In this document: in pieces, positions 46,316 through 56,510 of the stretch | Numbering within the stretch: position 1 is the stretch's first letter | How the letters are laid out: every line of letters starts with the position of its first letter | NCBI GenBank assembly: GCA_025174535.1 | Contig: JALBUN010000045.1 | Coordinates: 2,170,001-2,234,000, forward strand | DNA: 64,000 nucleotides | DNA from: Cantharellus purpuraceus | Lineage: Eukaryota; Basidiomycota; Agaricomycetes; Cantharellales; Hydnaceae | Direction of reading: 5' to 3' | Program-made: the position numbers and the translations under genes | The notes under the pieces: generated by a model | What the model was told of the DNA's origin: nothing | Seen by the model: only the letters and a program-made list of their open reading frames with translations | Databases searched by the model: none

Positions 46316-47120
46316 TCAATCAATCACCTTTACCTCCCACGTTCTCCGGAGCGCGTCCAAGATATCCCTCTCGCAGGCGGGATCCACCGCCCTCGTGCAT
46401 TTCCTCAGCAAACGTGTTTCAAATCCAAATTCCCGCGCACTTATTGCCGTGCTCTTGACACAATAATCCAAAGCCAGCCCGACAACCTCAATCTCGTTGA
46501 TTTTACGCTCGCTCAGGACCTTTGCCAATGATAACCCTATCCCGTTATCCGAAAAGGCCGAGTAAGCGTCTACACCAATGTGCGTTCCCTGATTGACCAG
46601 ACATCCATTGTCAGTCGCATACCGACACAAGTGACTCGAAAGATACCTTGCGAATATAAACCACTTTCCCCGGGTCCAGTGCATTTAGCCTAGCTTGCAC
46701 GCCTTCCTCAATCTCGCTTCCATGCGTCTCCTGCACACAATGTTCCGGCCATAACATTTGTGGGATCGTCTCTCCCTGACTATGCAACTTAGGTACACAG
46801 ATCTCGGTGAATGGTGTCTTTGCATGTGTTGATGCAAAGGATACATGACCTCTGGGATGCCCTAGGACTCCTTGTAAATCATTCTAAAAAAGTTTGGTTT
46901 TACTCACAATCCTGGGATGTTTGAGATAAGTAGGCAAAGAAAATGTCAGTGACACATTTACCATAGACGCCACAACTACATCGTACTGCTCAGCGTGCTC
47001 AAGAACCTCATAGACATACGGTAAGATTGCATCACCGTCAGGAACTGTGAGAGAACCGTCTGGCGGGAGAAAGTCATACTGGATGTCAACGATAATGAGT
47101 GCTTTCGAATTGCTAGACAT
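46316..47120 (-). CDS. PNC1: Nicotinamidase Pnc1
   Basis: Hydrolyses nicotinamide to nicotinic acid in NAD salvage, which also relieves sirtuin inhibition. Exons, right to left: 47120-46962, 46911-46908, 46861-46647, 46588-46316; 216 residues. Isochorismatase fold with the catalytic triad Asp12 (IIVDIQYDF), Lys126 (YIRKG) and Cys169 (LALDYCVKSTA). The metal site begins D54-W-H56 in VASMDWHPRGHVSFASTH. The second exon is only GATT: it codes Asp54 and the first base of Trp55. Without it the frame breaks and the ligand is lost, so I consider it real. Tandem with IDH2 and upstream of SSD1. Confidence 0.93.
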
Positions 47121-47389
47121 ATACAGAATCAACCAGATATCTTGCACTGGAGTTTACTGTAATGTCAATGCTAGGAGAGACAATGTTGAAGTGATGTCAT
47201 CATTCGTGTGAATCTTACCTTCCAACTCAGCTCTTGCTGCACAGTATTACTTTACCTTTCAAGTATACACCCAACACTGCACGGAAGTCAAATATTCACA
47301 TATTCACACATTGGATTTGCGCCCTGCAAAGGTTAAAAATTTAAATCCACAAATAATTCGCGATTGTATCGACATTACTGTATAGTCAT

Positions 47390-49166
47390 CTAAGCATGCA
47401 AACGCCTCACAATAGCATCCGTGAATTCCTTCGTGCTCGCCTTCCCTCCGAGATCTCCAGTAATAGTCTTGCCTTCAGCAATGGTCTGTAATAAATCTCG
47501 TCATGTCATGTGACTCATGCATACAAGACAATCAACGTACACCAAGAGTAGCTCTCTCAATTTTTTCTGCATGTTCATACAGATTCATGTGTCTATCGTC
47601 TCAAGTCAATAGTTTTCCTCGCTACAAAAAGAGTTATCGCCATACCTCAACATCATTAATGACGAGAGAAGCAGTGCTGTGGGATTAGCAAGGCCCTTGC
47701 CTATCGCCCAATGAGCTTGATCACTAGACATACAACATCCTACGAACCTGCAATATCGGGTGCTGACCCGTGTACGGCTTCAAAAATAGAGGCATCCTGC
47801 ATATATACAGGAGGTAAAACACAATTTCAGGCGACAACCCCCAAAGCACGTACCCGTCCGATGTTGCCTGACGGGGTCAGACCCAAACCTCCAATAAGAC
47901 CAGCACACATGTCGGACAGAATATCACCGTACAGGTTTGGCATCACCATCACTCGATCGGAGTAAGGTCGAGGATTCTGGCACACTTGCAAGCATACACG
48001 GTCAAGCAGGTCTTCGTCGTAAGCTATGTTGGGGAAGTCCCTCGCGACTTGTCGGCAAGCAGAGAGGAACATCCCGTCAGACATTTTCCTGGGTATCACG
48101 ACGTTATGGAGGACGTGTGTTGTATGATGAATCGGTGCGTACATGATATTAGCCTTGTGGACGGCTGTGACACGTTCCCTGTTGTTTGCTTGCGCATAGT
48201 GGAACGCGTATCGTGCGACCCGTTCAGAGGCATCCCATGTGATCAATTTGATAGATTGTACGACACCGTCCACAACCTTGGATGGGTAGCGAGAGTCAAT
48301 CTTGTAGCTGCACCAACAGAAGTCATCAAACCTCGTGTTCGATACCAGAGTACTCTCCTTCAGTATTTTCGCGGATAAGAACAGTGTTCACATCCTCGTA
48401 AGGGGTTTTATAACCCTTGATGGATACACATGGACGAACATTGGCGAAGAGATTAAAGGTACGGCGAAGAGTCAAGTTCAGCGAGACATGACCTTTGCCG
48501 ACTGAAAGAGTTTCAAAGTTCCATCCTCAGTAACCAAAGAGAAAATACGCACTGGGTGTTGCCAAGGGTCCTGGAGACTTACAGCGCATTAGAAAATCAA
48601 CCCCGTAGAACACCTCGGCCAACGCACCTTTTAGAGCCACAGTGTTCTTCTTGACAGAAGTAATGGCAGAGTCTGGGATAACTGTCTTCCCTCCTTTCAA
48701 CACTGGCGTGACGCTGACTTCCTCCCATTCTATCGGAACCTATAGCCCGCAGTGACAGATTTTACTGACGGTGACTAGAATCATCTTACCTGGGCAGCTG
48801 CATAGATAGACTTGACAGCTTCACTGATCTCTGGCCCAATGCCTGAACCAATAAAATGAGCCTTGACTATCAACCACAAGTGCCTCAAGGCGTACCGTCT
48901 CCTGGTATCAACGTCACGGAGTACTTGCCCTGCGTGACAGTAGAAGCCAGTCAGCGAATCGGAAATAAAGATCATAGTAGCATACATTTGGACTTTTCAC
49001 ACCTGCAAAAGAAGCAGTAGGAGATGGAGCAGCATATCCTCGTATCGAGAGCTATCCAGCAATGATCTCAAACATATCCAGGCTATCATTGATTAGAAGC
49101 GAATATTACCTGAGAATGGCGCAGCGTGTGCCTTGCGGCACCAGGCAGCGAGCGAGATGCAAACAT
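47390..49166 (-). CDS. IDH2: NAD-isocitrate dehydrogenase, catalytic (Idh2) subunit
   Basis: Mitochondrial TCA-cycle enzyme subunit making 2-oxoglutarate. Thirteen exons, right to left: 49166-49110, 49051-48986, 48929-48896, 48842-48790, 48739-48628, 48570-48553, 48501-48332, 48276-48143, 48088-47854, 47796-47748, 47700-47646, 47592-47541, 47485-47390; 376 residues. The Arg-rich presequence is [20 protein letters not shown]. Then [38 protein letters not shown] (substrate Ser and Arg region), [20 protein letters not shown] and [20 protein letters not shown]. The intact SLNLTLR and [11 protein letters not shown] favour the catalytic Idh2 type over the regulatory Idh1. Exon 6 is 18 nt. Confidence 0.92.
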
Positions 49167-49295
49167 ACCCAGGTACTAGTGATTGCTCGAAGAACAGTGT
49201 TACTTGAAATTTCGGCGTGTGCCGACGGGAGTTGTTCTGATACGATGTAGTAGGTACAGTGTATGTATAAAGTGATATCCAAAAGTAATGCAAAA

Positions 49296-50151
49296 TCAGC
49301 CGCTGAGCAGTCCATTGAGTTGCTCTCGATACTGCTCCATCTGCCTCCGTTCTTCCTCTTCCTCGGCCTCGTTCTGCACGGCCTGGAGGACCTAATAAGT
49401 AAAACATAGAATAATCAAGCACAGTGCTTGCCGGTAGCTCCGTGCCAACGCTTCCAGCCTGTCCCAACTTCCCATCCGTAAGTTCGAAGAGAACTTTATC
49501 GACTTCTGCTTCTGCCTCCTCTTCCAATTCCTCGTCATCCTCAAGTTGAACAGTCTCATCTATCATTTCTTCAATTATTCCTGCCTAATCCGAACGTCAA
49601 TACTTCCCAGGAACATAAAATCATGACAAACTTTTGTCATTTCCATGCTCATCTCTCGCATAGTTTGACTAATTTGCGGCAGCTTCACCAGGGTGTTTGA
49701 AAGTTTCATAATTTCAGTCGACTTTTGTAGTGACCCAGTGACTTTGACAATCGCTGTCGGGAGATCAAGAATCAACCCTCAGAATTGTATCCCAATTGTC
49801 ATTCAGCCCACCCATTTGCTGCGTTAGCTGCACTTGGATTGATCCCAGCCGTGCTTTGCTCACATGCAGCCGACCCTTCTGCTTGTTACTCCGAACGACC
49901 TCTTTAGCCAATATTCTTGCACTTTTGGTATCCCCTTTTGCAGCGAGTTGCTTTAATTGCATACGTGCCTTGTTGGTAGCAGTGTCTAGCTGCCCGAGAA
50001 GTGTGAAAAGAGGGCACAGCCAAATATCAATATGCCGCACCTGTCGTATCTCCCGCTCCAAATGACGCTGTTCACTCTTGAGTCGCCTCTGCCAAGCGCG
50101 CACTTTCTCTTCAGGACTTGCACCATAGAAGAAGCGATTGATAGACTGCAT
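49296..50151 (-). CDS. VPS24: ESCRT-III subunit Vps24/CHMP3
   Basis: Coiled-coil protein that caps Snf7 polymers in multivesicular-body sorting. Exons, right to left: 50151-50041, 49989-49812, 49753-49632, 49584-49432, 49391-49296; 219 residues, the family size. The basic first helix is MQSINRFFYGASPEEKVRAW with QRRLKSEQRHLEREIRQ; then NKARMQLKQLAAKGDTKSAR, the Snf7 core. The acidic end has AGIIEEMIDETVQLEDDEEL and a C-terminal helix EEEERRQMEQYREQLNGLL, which fits a MIM1 motif for Vps4. Intron 4 uses a GC donor (CCG|GCAAGC); reading through it would give an unrelated tail. Divergent to the Kre9-like gene. Confidence 0.92.
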
Positions 50152-50649
50152 GGTGGACAGTACAAGGATTTCGTAGATCCGTCTATAGCTGTCAGCTGAG
50201 CGACACTACCAAGTGGTACTCAAAGGGCAAAAGAGCGTAACTGCCACTGTGTCGTCTGCAAAAAAAAACCCAGTGGGCTGCTGCGACGTGCAGCGGTGGC
50301 GTTGACGGTCGTCACAATTGAATGCACTTACATAAGCGCTGTTAGCGTCTTCAAGAGCTGAACAACTCGTTTCGTCCGGCGACTAACTGAAGAACACTTA
50401 CGGACTTATGCTACATATGTGTCTATTTGTGTCTTAGATTTCCTCAACATCATTGTCAGGAATGTCTCGTAACTTGAAGGCGACCCGCCCACGGTGCGGT
50501 ATGAGTATAAAGCACGAATACTGCTTTCATTGTGTCTGCCACATCCCTTTGCGCCTTGCCTTGGATTATTCTGCGATCTGGTATCGCTGTTGCTATAATC
50601 GGTACACCTCTTTGAGACTCAGTATATCACCACCACCCTAGCTCAGGCT
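50152..50649. other. Divergent promoter region VPS24 / Kre9-like
   Basis: About 500 bp with a short A-run near 50258. No coding frame or RNA gene recognised. Confidence 0.45.
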
Positions 50650-51567
50650 ATGCTTGCCCTTCTTAGCTTTCTTACATTACCTATCGTCTGTATCGCGCAG
50701 GTCATTCCAACCGCCCCTGGTCCAGGTCAGGAATTTACGGCGGGGTCTGAGTGCAGTATCAAATGGAAACTGGACACGACGGGGGCTTGGAAAACTCTCG
50801 ACATTGGTGACTATTACTCCGTTGCTATCCTTCGAACGCCTTCGCTCAAGCTTCTTCCTTATCTACAACCACTCAACCTCTCCTTTTAGATCTTATGTCT
50901 GGTTCCAACAACAACATGTCTCGTGTAACCAATGTTGTCTCTGACCTTGATGGGACATCGTTCTCTTCGTACTCTTGGAAATGCCCAGAAGTCCAGCCTT
51001 ATGCCGCCATCTATTTTTACCAGGTTCGTGGGTGATAAAAGCACTCTTTTCTCAAGTTACTGACACCTTTATTTAAGTTCAACCAAAAGAATGCGTCTGC
51101 GGGCGCTAGTCATGCTTGGACAACGCGCTTCACGGTGAGTGATATACGCCGTCTTGATTATCAGCCACTCCCCAGTATGTTCAACCTCACCTACACGTTA
51201 GATTTTGTCTGAAACAGGTGGAAAGACCTCACCAGAGTATTCAAGGCAACCAAACGGCGATCCCATCCCTTGGGGTATTGGAAGACTGGCCTCTGCTGAT
51301 AAGAAACTCACAAATCCACATGGTGAACCCACCTATCCAAGAAAGACAATCTCGACCTCCCACCATCCGAAATCCTCGAAAGCGAAGACAAGGACTCCTC
51401 ATGAGGTCACGTTGGATGTCCCTGCTCCAGAGCCTACTAGGAATTTCAGAAGAATTACTGCCAAGGCTGGTGTCGCCCACACCAACAAGCTTCCTTGCCG
51501 GCGTGGTACCATAAACGCGCAGTCTGATTGTAAGACGAGACTCCGGAACAAGCCTCGCTGGACCTGA
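50650..51567 (+). CDS. Kre9/Knh1-like secreted Ig-fold protein
   Basis: Four exons (50650-50806, 50890-51023, 51078-51134, 51202-51567) give 237 residues. A signal peptide (MLALLSFLTLPIVCIAQ) is followed by the Ser/Thr-rich GPI-anchored membrane-protein N-terminal domain: PTAPGPGQEFTAGSECSIKW, DLMSGSNNNMSRVTNVVSDL and WKCPEVQPYAAIYFYQFNQ. Proteins with this domain act at the fungal cell wall. After the domain (FTILSETGG) comes an unusual basic, Pro-rich tail (HHPKSSKAKTRTPHEVTLD) with no Ser/Thr tract and no GPI-attachment signal. Either the protein is free and secreted, or a late exon was lost. Role unknown beyond the domain. Confidence 0.75.
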
Positions 51568-52504
51568 CACCAAGGAGGGTAGGGAGTGAAGGCCTACCAG
51601 GGATATTCAGCGACACATACGTAGGAATTGACCCATTGAATGTATGTTCCCTGACGACCTGACACGCTCGATTAAAGGGCCTGCATATGTAACAAATTAC
51701 CCCAGTGTATCCAGACACGTTATACGCATGTGACAGTAGCGTTGATTGGCTACGTGCACAGTGCCAAGCCTCGAAGCTCGGTTTCTCAATATAAATTGCT
51801 TGTATCCAATAATCACGTCTACGTATCCTTAGTATACATACGCTAGGCGCTAACACAATATTCATGTAGTAAGTAGGACAGCTATAGCGCTGTAGCAGCC
51901 TTCAATCGATACAGCTCCCATGTTCTATATCAACTTACATATTATATACTCTTTTTTATGACCTCGACTGACTTTGGCCATACCTAGTAACGCTAAAGTG
52001 TCGTGGCGAGATATATAGACACCGTTGACTTCGAACCGCGGCAATTAATCTAGCCAATGTGGTGTAATGATTGCTTTGGTGCTTTAAAACAGTTCGACGT
52101 GATCGCCGCGTATGCCATGGTGGTGCAAGAGCCACCTTATCGAGGCGTGGACGTGGGGGCATCCCCAGAGGAGTGGGGGGTTTCGGGTCTGATACCAAAT
52201 TAGTTGGCAGGTGGATGTGAGTTGAAGGCGTGTTTGCAGGGAATACGTACAATCCCAATGGATTCGCTACAGAATGTTATGGGCCTGAACATGCTCGAGC
52301 AACTGTTTCTCCAAACCACGTCAAGAATGGCCTACTTTGTTCAGGACGATATTTCCAGACGGTCGGCTTTTTCTGGTCACTTTTCACCTCGATGACGCTA
52401 CACGAGAGCTCTGGGATCGCTCCTGATGCAAAATATAATTTGGAAGTCCTGTACAGCGTAGGAGGTGAAGATAAGTGGGGCATAAGGCATATATTAATTG
52501 ATCC
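51568..52504. other. Convergent intergenic region Kre9-like / MED17
   Basis: About 940 bp, long for a convergent pair here. Frames seen are short and composition-free of any family. A short B-box-like string near 52030 does not fold as a tRNA. I see nothing else. Confidence 0.4.
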
Positions 52505-54559
52505 TTACAAGACTCTCGAATCCCAACGACCGACGCATCTGTTGCTGAGTTTGTCGACAAACCACGTCCCTTCGACTGAAGTCGAAACCGCTTTGCCTAC
52601 TTTGCAGATGCTATCTAGCAAGCACCGCTCCACTTCGTCCCTCAACAACTGGCAGAGTTGTGGAACCGATGTAATGGCCAGCGTTGCTTGAGCGAGATTT
52701 GCGACGAGGGTGGATGGAGCTAAGAAGGTAAAATGCAGCGTGTGACTGGTGCAATGTTAGATATGAACCCAAGACGACATATATTCGCGAGCTTACCGAT
52801 TGTCTACACGAAGGATAGCATCGCCGCCAATGCGTGAGTGATCCTGTCCTCGCAGGAAATCCACCAGTTGTGTGCCTGTCTCCCCAACCGCATTGAACCG
52901 TACCTTGCTCGGCACTCCAGCCCGTGACATAGCCAGCCCCATGTTCTTTAATTCCGTTTTAACCCTGCTGCAGAATAGCCTGTACTGCAGCATATTGTAA
53001 ACAGGCTGCAACAAAGGTGGGTATAGAGATGAGGGACGCTGCTTATGTGGGAATTGAGAGGAAGGTAAAGAAAGCCGCTGATTTCTAGCGAAAGAATGAG
53101 CGCGCAATAAAAGAAGAATGAGGCATGAATGTATCAAGTCGCAGGTAGCGCGCTCTTCAGAAGCTGAGGTACTTGCAAATGGGGACTCTGAGGGTAGGTC
53201 GCTCTCGACCTAGAAGAGTTTCAACACTGTCAGAATACAAATATAGGACTCACGAGTTCAAAGCGAAGCTCCGAGTTTTGTGATGCCTCAATTACTATCA
53301 GTCTCTCGGAGACACTAACTGTTGCCGTCAGAAGCATCGCAGCCTCTTTAATCAGTAGCGCGAATATTTCCTGATCAATGACCTCATCCCGTGCCACACA
53401 CAACAATGAGTCCAGATCAGATTGTTCTGATAGATGCCATGTGTCATGGGCTATACGTTGCTGCCCAGCGGCATCAGTGGTGACAAGGCTCACGCGCAAC
53501 CGTGTAGGTGCATGTCGCGGGAATAGCAAGGGTGCTTCTTCGGAGTCATGAACGGCTAGGTGTGCCATTGCTCTTCGTTTGAACACAACTGGTGCTTAAT
53601 CGAATTTTAATTGCGAGAAACCTTGACTGGACACTACGACTTACATTCTGCAAGACCAAACGTGATCCAGAAGTCACGGGCAGTTTTATCAGCTCCTCTT
53701 CCTGTAGGCGCGCCTGGAGGGAGAGGTGCGGGGACTAGACCCCAATTGTCATTTCTCGTCCTAAGCGCATCACTCCAGTATCTCTCGCTTCGCAGTCGCA
53801 CTCGCTCCATGCTATCCGCAGCAGACCTAAATGCAGAAGCAGATTTTCGCAGGGCTTCATCTTTACCGCCTATAGTGAGTTGAGTATTAAACGCCTGAAT
53901 GGATGGGATGTCTGGAGGTTTAGAAACAGTCGCTGAAGTGAGAGCACCGACAGGTACACTTGGGATAGGGGGTGGTTGATCGGCGGTAGAGAGTAGTAAG
54001 GATAACAGATCTCGAGCCTGAGACATCTCCCCAAAGGCGACACTACCACGGACGAGTTATTGATCATAACTGCAAAGTGAAGCAAGATCGCGCACTGAAG
54101 CTGGGGTAACATCTCCTTCCGCATCTGGAATAATTCGTCGGGTGTCATTGGATGTTCCGAAATCTGTCTTTTATCAGGTTCATTAATGGATTTCGATGTG
54201 TTGTTGTCTGCATCTGAGTGGGCAGCTATTGACTCCTCGTCATCACTAATACCATGTGACTTTAGTTTCTCAAAAAATTCCACTCCTCGCTCAGCAAAAA
54301 TGCGACTAAAATTGTCGCCTAGCTTTTGAGTTATGGTCTCTCTCCTGTGAGGAACGCATGAATCTCTCACGTAGATCAAGAGACGCGTCAAAACACGCAC
54401 GGTTCAAGAATGTGGTTGCCGCCTTGAGTAATGTCGACAACATTTAGAAGATATTGTCCGTTTTCATCTTGTTAAATACAATTAGATAGCTCAGAACGAA
54501 TAACTGTGATACTTGCCTTTATATGGACGCTCAAGAGAGAGTTTGGGTGGCTCGTGCAT
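52505..54559 (-). CDS. MED17: Mediator complex subunit 17 (Srb4)
   Basis: Head-module scaffold subunit of Mediator, which links activators to RNA polymerase II. Seven exons, right to left: 54559-54517, 54467-54401, 54344-54096, 54042-53645, 53588-53254, 53209-52797, 52745-52505; 581 residues. Matches: MHEPPKLSLERPYKDENGQ at the start, FGEMSQARDLLSLLLS, and the diagnostic WSDALRTRNDNWGLVPAPLP followed by GAPTGRGADKTARDFWITFG. The end reads LAITSVPQLCQLLRDEVERC and GTWFVDKLSNRCVGRW. Intron 1 has a GC donor (AAAG|GCAAGT). No long single frame spans the gene, so it is easily overlooked. Divergent to CAF16. Confidence 0.9.
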
Positions 54560-54851
54560 GGAGGGGAGGAACAGACTTGGACCCAGTTCCACGACTCTCT
54601 TACGTAAGTACCGAGGAGGGTTGCAGTAATTGTTGTGCATCATGCCGAAAGTCCACTACTTCGGCGCCATAGGTACATAGTAAATCCTTACTACAAGGCT
54701 TTTGACTAATTAGCATAAAATACAGTTACATGAAGCTTGCAAACGACTGCAGCGCTCCTTAGCTCCCCAAGGGTGATTAATGATTTTCGTTGACCCTGTT
54801 GGGACTATTTGGTGATCTAGAAAATCCTTTTGCTTCTGGATACCACTGGCA

Positions 54852-56107
54852 ATGTCACACTCATTCGAGCATGCCATCTCTGTTCAATCCTTGACATTTT
54901 CGCATGTACCATCGACGCTGCCTTCGTTGGTTGATGTTAATCTACAGCTCCCCCCTGCCTCAAGAACACTCCTGATTGGTGCCAATGGCGGTTAGTCACT
55001 CTTTCACTACTGGTGATTTGTTCTTTCATGGCCATGTGGATATTTTAGCCGGAAAATCAACACTGCTGCAAATTCTGGCGGGAAAGCGAATGACAAAGGG
55101 GGCAGACGTGAGGGTCTTGGGTAGAGACGTGTTCAGAGATTCTCCACCAGTTAGTTGTTTCATTGATCAGGTGTTGTTGCCGTTGGTCAACGACATTGGT
55201 TAGGGTGTCACGTATCTGGGCACTGAATGGTAATAATGGTCATTCACAAGACCTTTACGATGATTCATGTGGTCACATAGGGCTATGAATCCCGTTGTTC
55301 GAGGTGATCTACTGGTATCTGCCTTTCTCGATTCGGTTGGTGGCTACAGACACAAAGCACGACGTGATGTACTCCTTGACATTCTGGACGTGGATCTCGA
55401 CTGGCACATGCATGCGATATCCGATGGAGAAAGACGTCGAGTGCAACTTGTGATGGGATTGATGGCTGAATGGGATGTCCTGCTACTCGATGAGGTGCGG
55501 CAGCAAGACTTCACTGCTGAGGTATACTCATGAATTTACAGGTCACGGTTGATTTGGATGTTCTCGTCCGCGATGATCTCCTAGCATTTCTCAAACAAGA
55601 GAGCGAGACCAGGGGAGCAACTATACTTTGTGCGCTGGTCTATCTATGTTTTATGCTAACAAACTAATTTCACAGATGCAGATGCAACACATATTTTCGA
55701 CGGTAATCAAAGCTCCTCTCATGCCTTCCAACATGATTAATTACTTACTCCACTTGTAGGTCTGAATTTGTTCCCGACCCACGTCCTTCACATGAGATTT
55801 GGAAAATTTGTCACTGCGCCTATAGAATGGCATCCTGTCCTCAATACCATGACGCCGCTCTCAGAGGTGTCGAATTCCCCCCTTCATGCGCTGGCTCTTC
55901 AGTGGTTGAAGAACGATAAACTATATCGCAAGCAAGAGGAAGACCACGGAAATAGGGCTAGAACAAGAGGTGCACGTAGGGATCAGGTGAGCTAAGCTGT
56001 CTGTGAGCTGCTGACTTCGCGTAGATTATCTTAATTTATCATAATTATAGATTGTCCCAAGTGATTCTGAATTGTTCTACAAGCAGTCAGCTCCCACTCA
56101 TGATTGA
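54852..56107 (+). CDS. CAF16: Caf16-type soluble ABC ATPase
   Basis: Single-domain ABC ATPase without membrane segments, associated in yeast with the CCR4-NOT complex and Mediator. Eight exons (54852-54990, 55049-55149, 55204-55229, 55281-55494, 55542-55629, 55676-55702, 55760-55986, 56051-56107) give 292 residues. Walker A is GANGAGKST, the signature is [15 protein letters not shown], Walker B is [14 protein letters not shown] and the switch is ATHIFDG, all intact. The family-specific [19 protein letters not shown] lies between. Two exons are only 26 and 27 nt. It sits divergent to MED17, a Mediator subunit; since Caf16 contacts Mediator components in yeast the pairing is curious but may be chance. 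Confidence 0.92.
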
Positions 56108-56510
56108 ACACGCTGCTTGCTTACTTTGCACCAGATACGATTACGGTCATTAAAAAGTCAGGTGCATCAGGCACGAGCTCAACCTCGCCGTACTACGTCA
56201 TTCGCAAATTATCCTTATGATTCAACACCATAGGAAATCTAGTGGCATCAATAGAATCATACCGTGCGACGTCGGTCTAGGATCTGTGATCGGAACGCCT
56301 GAAAAAAAAATGTTGAATGGAAGGTAATTGATTAATATGAAAGATATCGGCCCATTCTACACTCTCGTTTGACTCAAACCATTGGTGACATGCCTGAATA
56401 ATCTCGAAGGAGTGAAAGTTGCGTGACAGGGGGATAATATTACTGTGACAGTCCAAATCATATTGCTTGAAAACCCATTGCGGGTGATAGATAGTCTATG
56501 GGCGGATAGT
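56108..56510. other. Convergent intergenic region CAF16 / ASP1
   Basis: About 400 bp with two 3' UTRs. No gene recognised. Confidence 0.4.

Noticed and set aside
52020..52070. B-box-like string suggesting a tRNA or SINE
   Set aside because: GGTTCGAAGTC is present but the arms around it do not pair and there is no anticodon arm.
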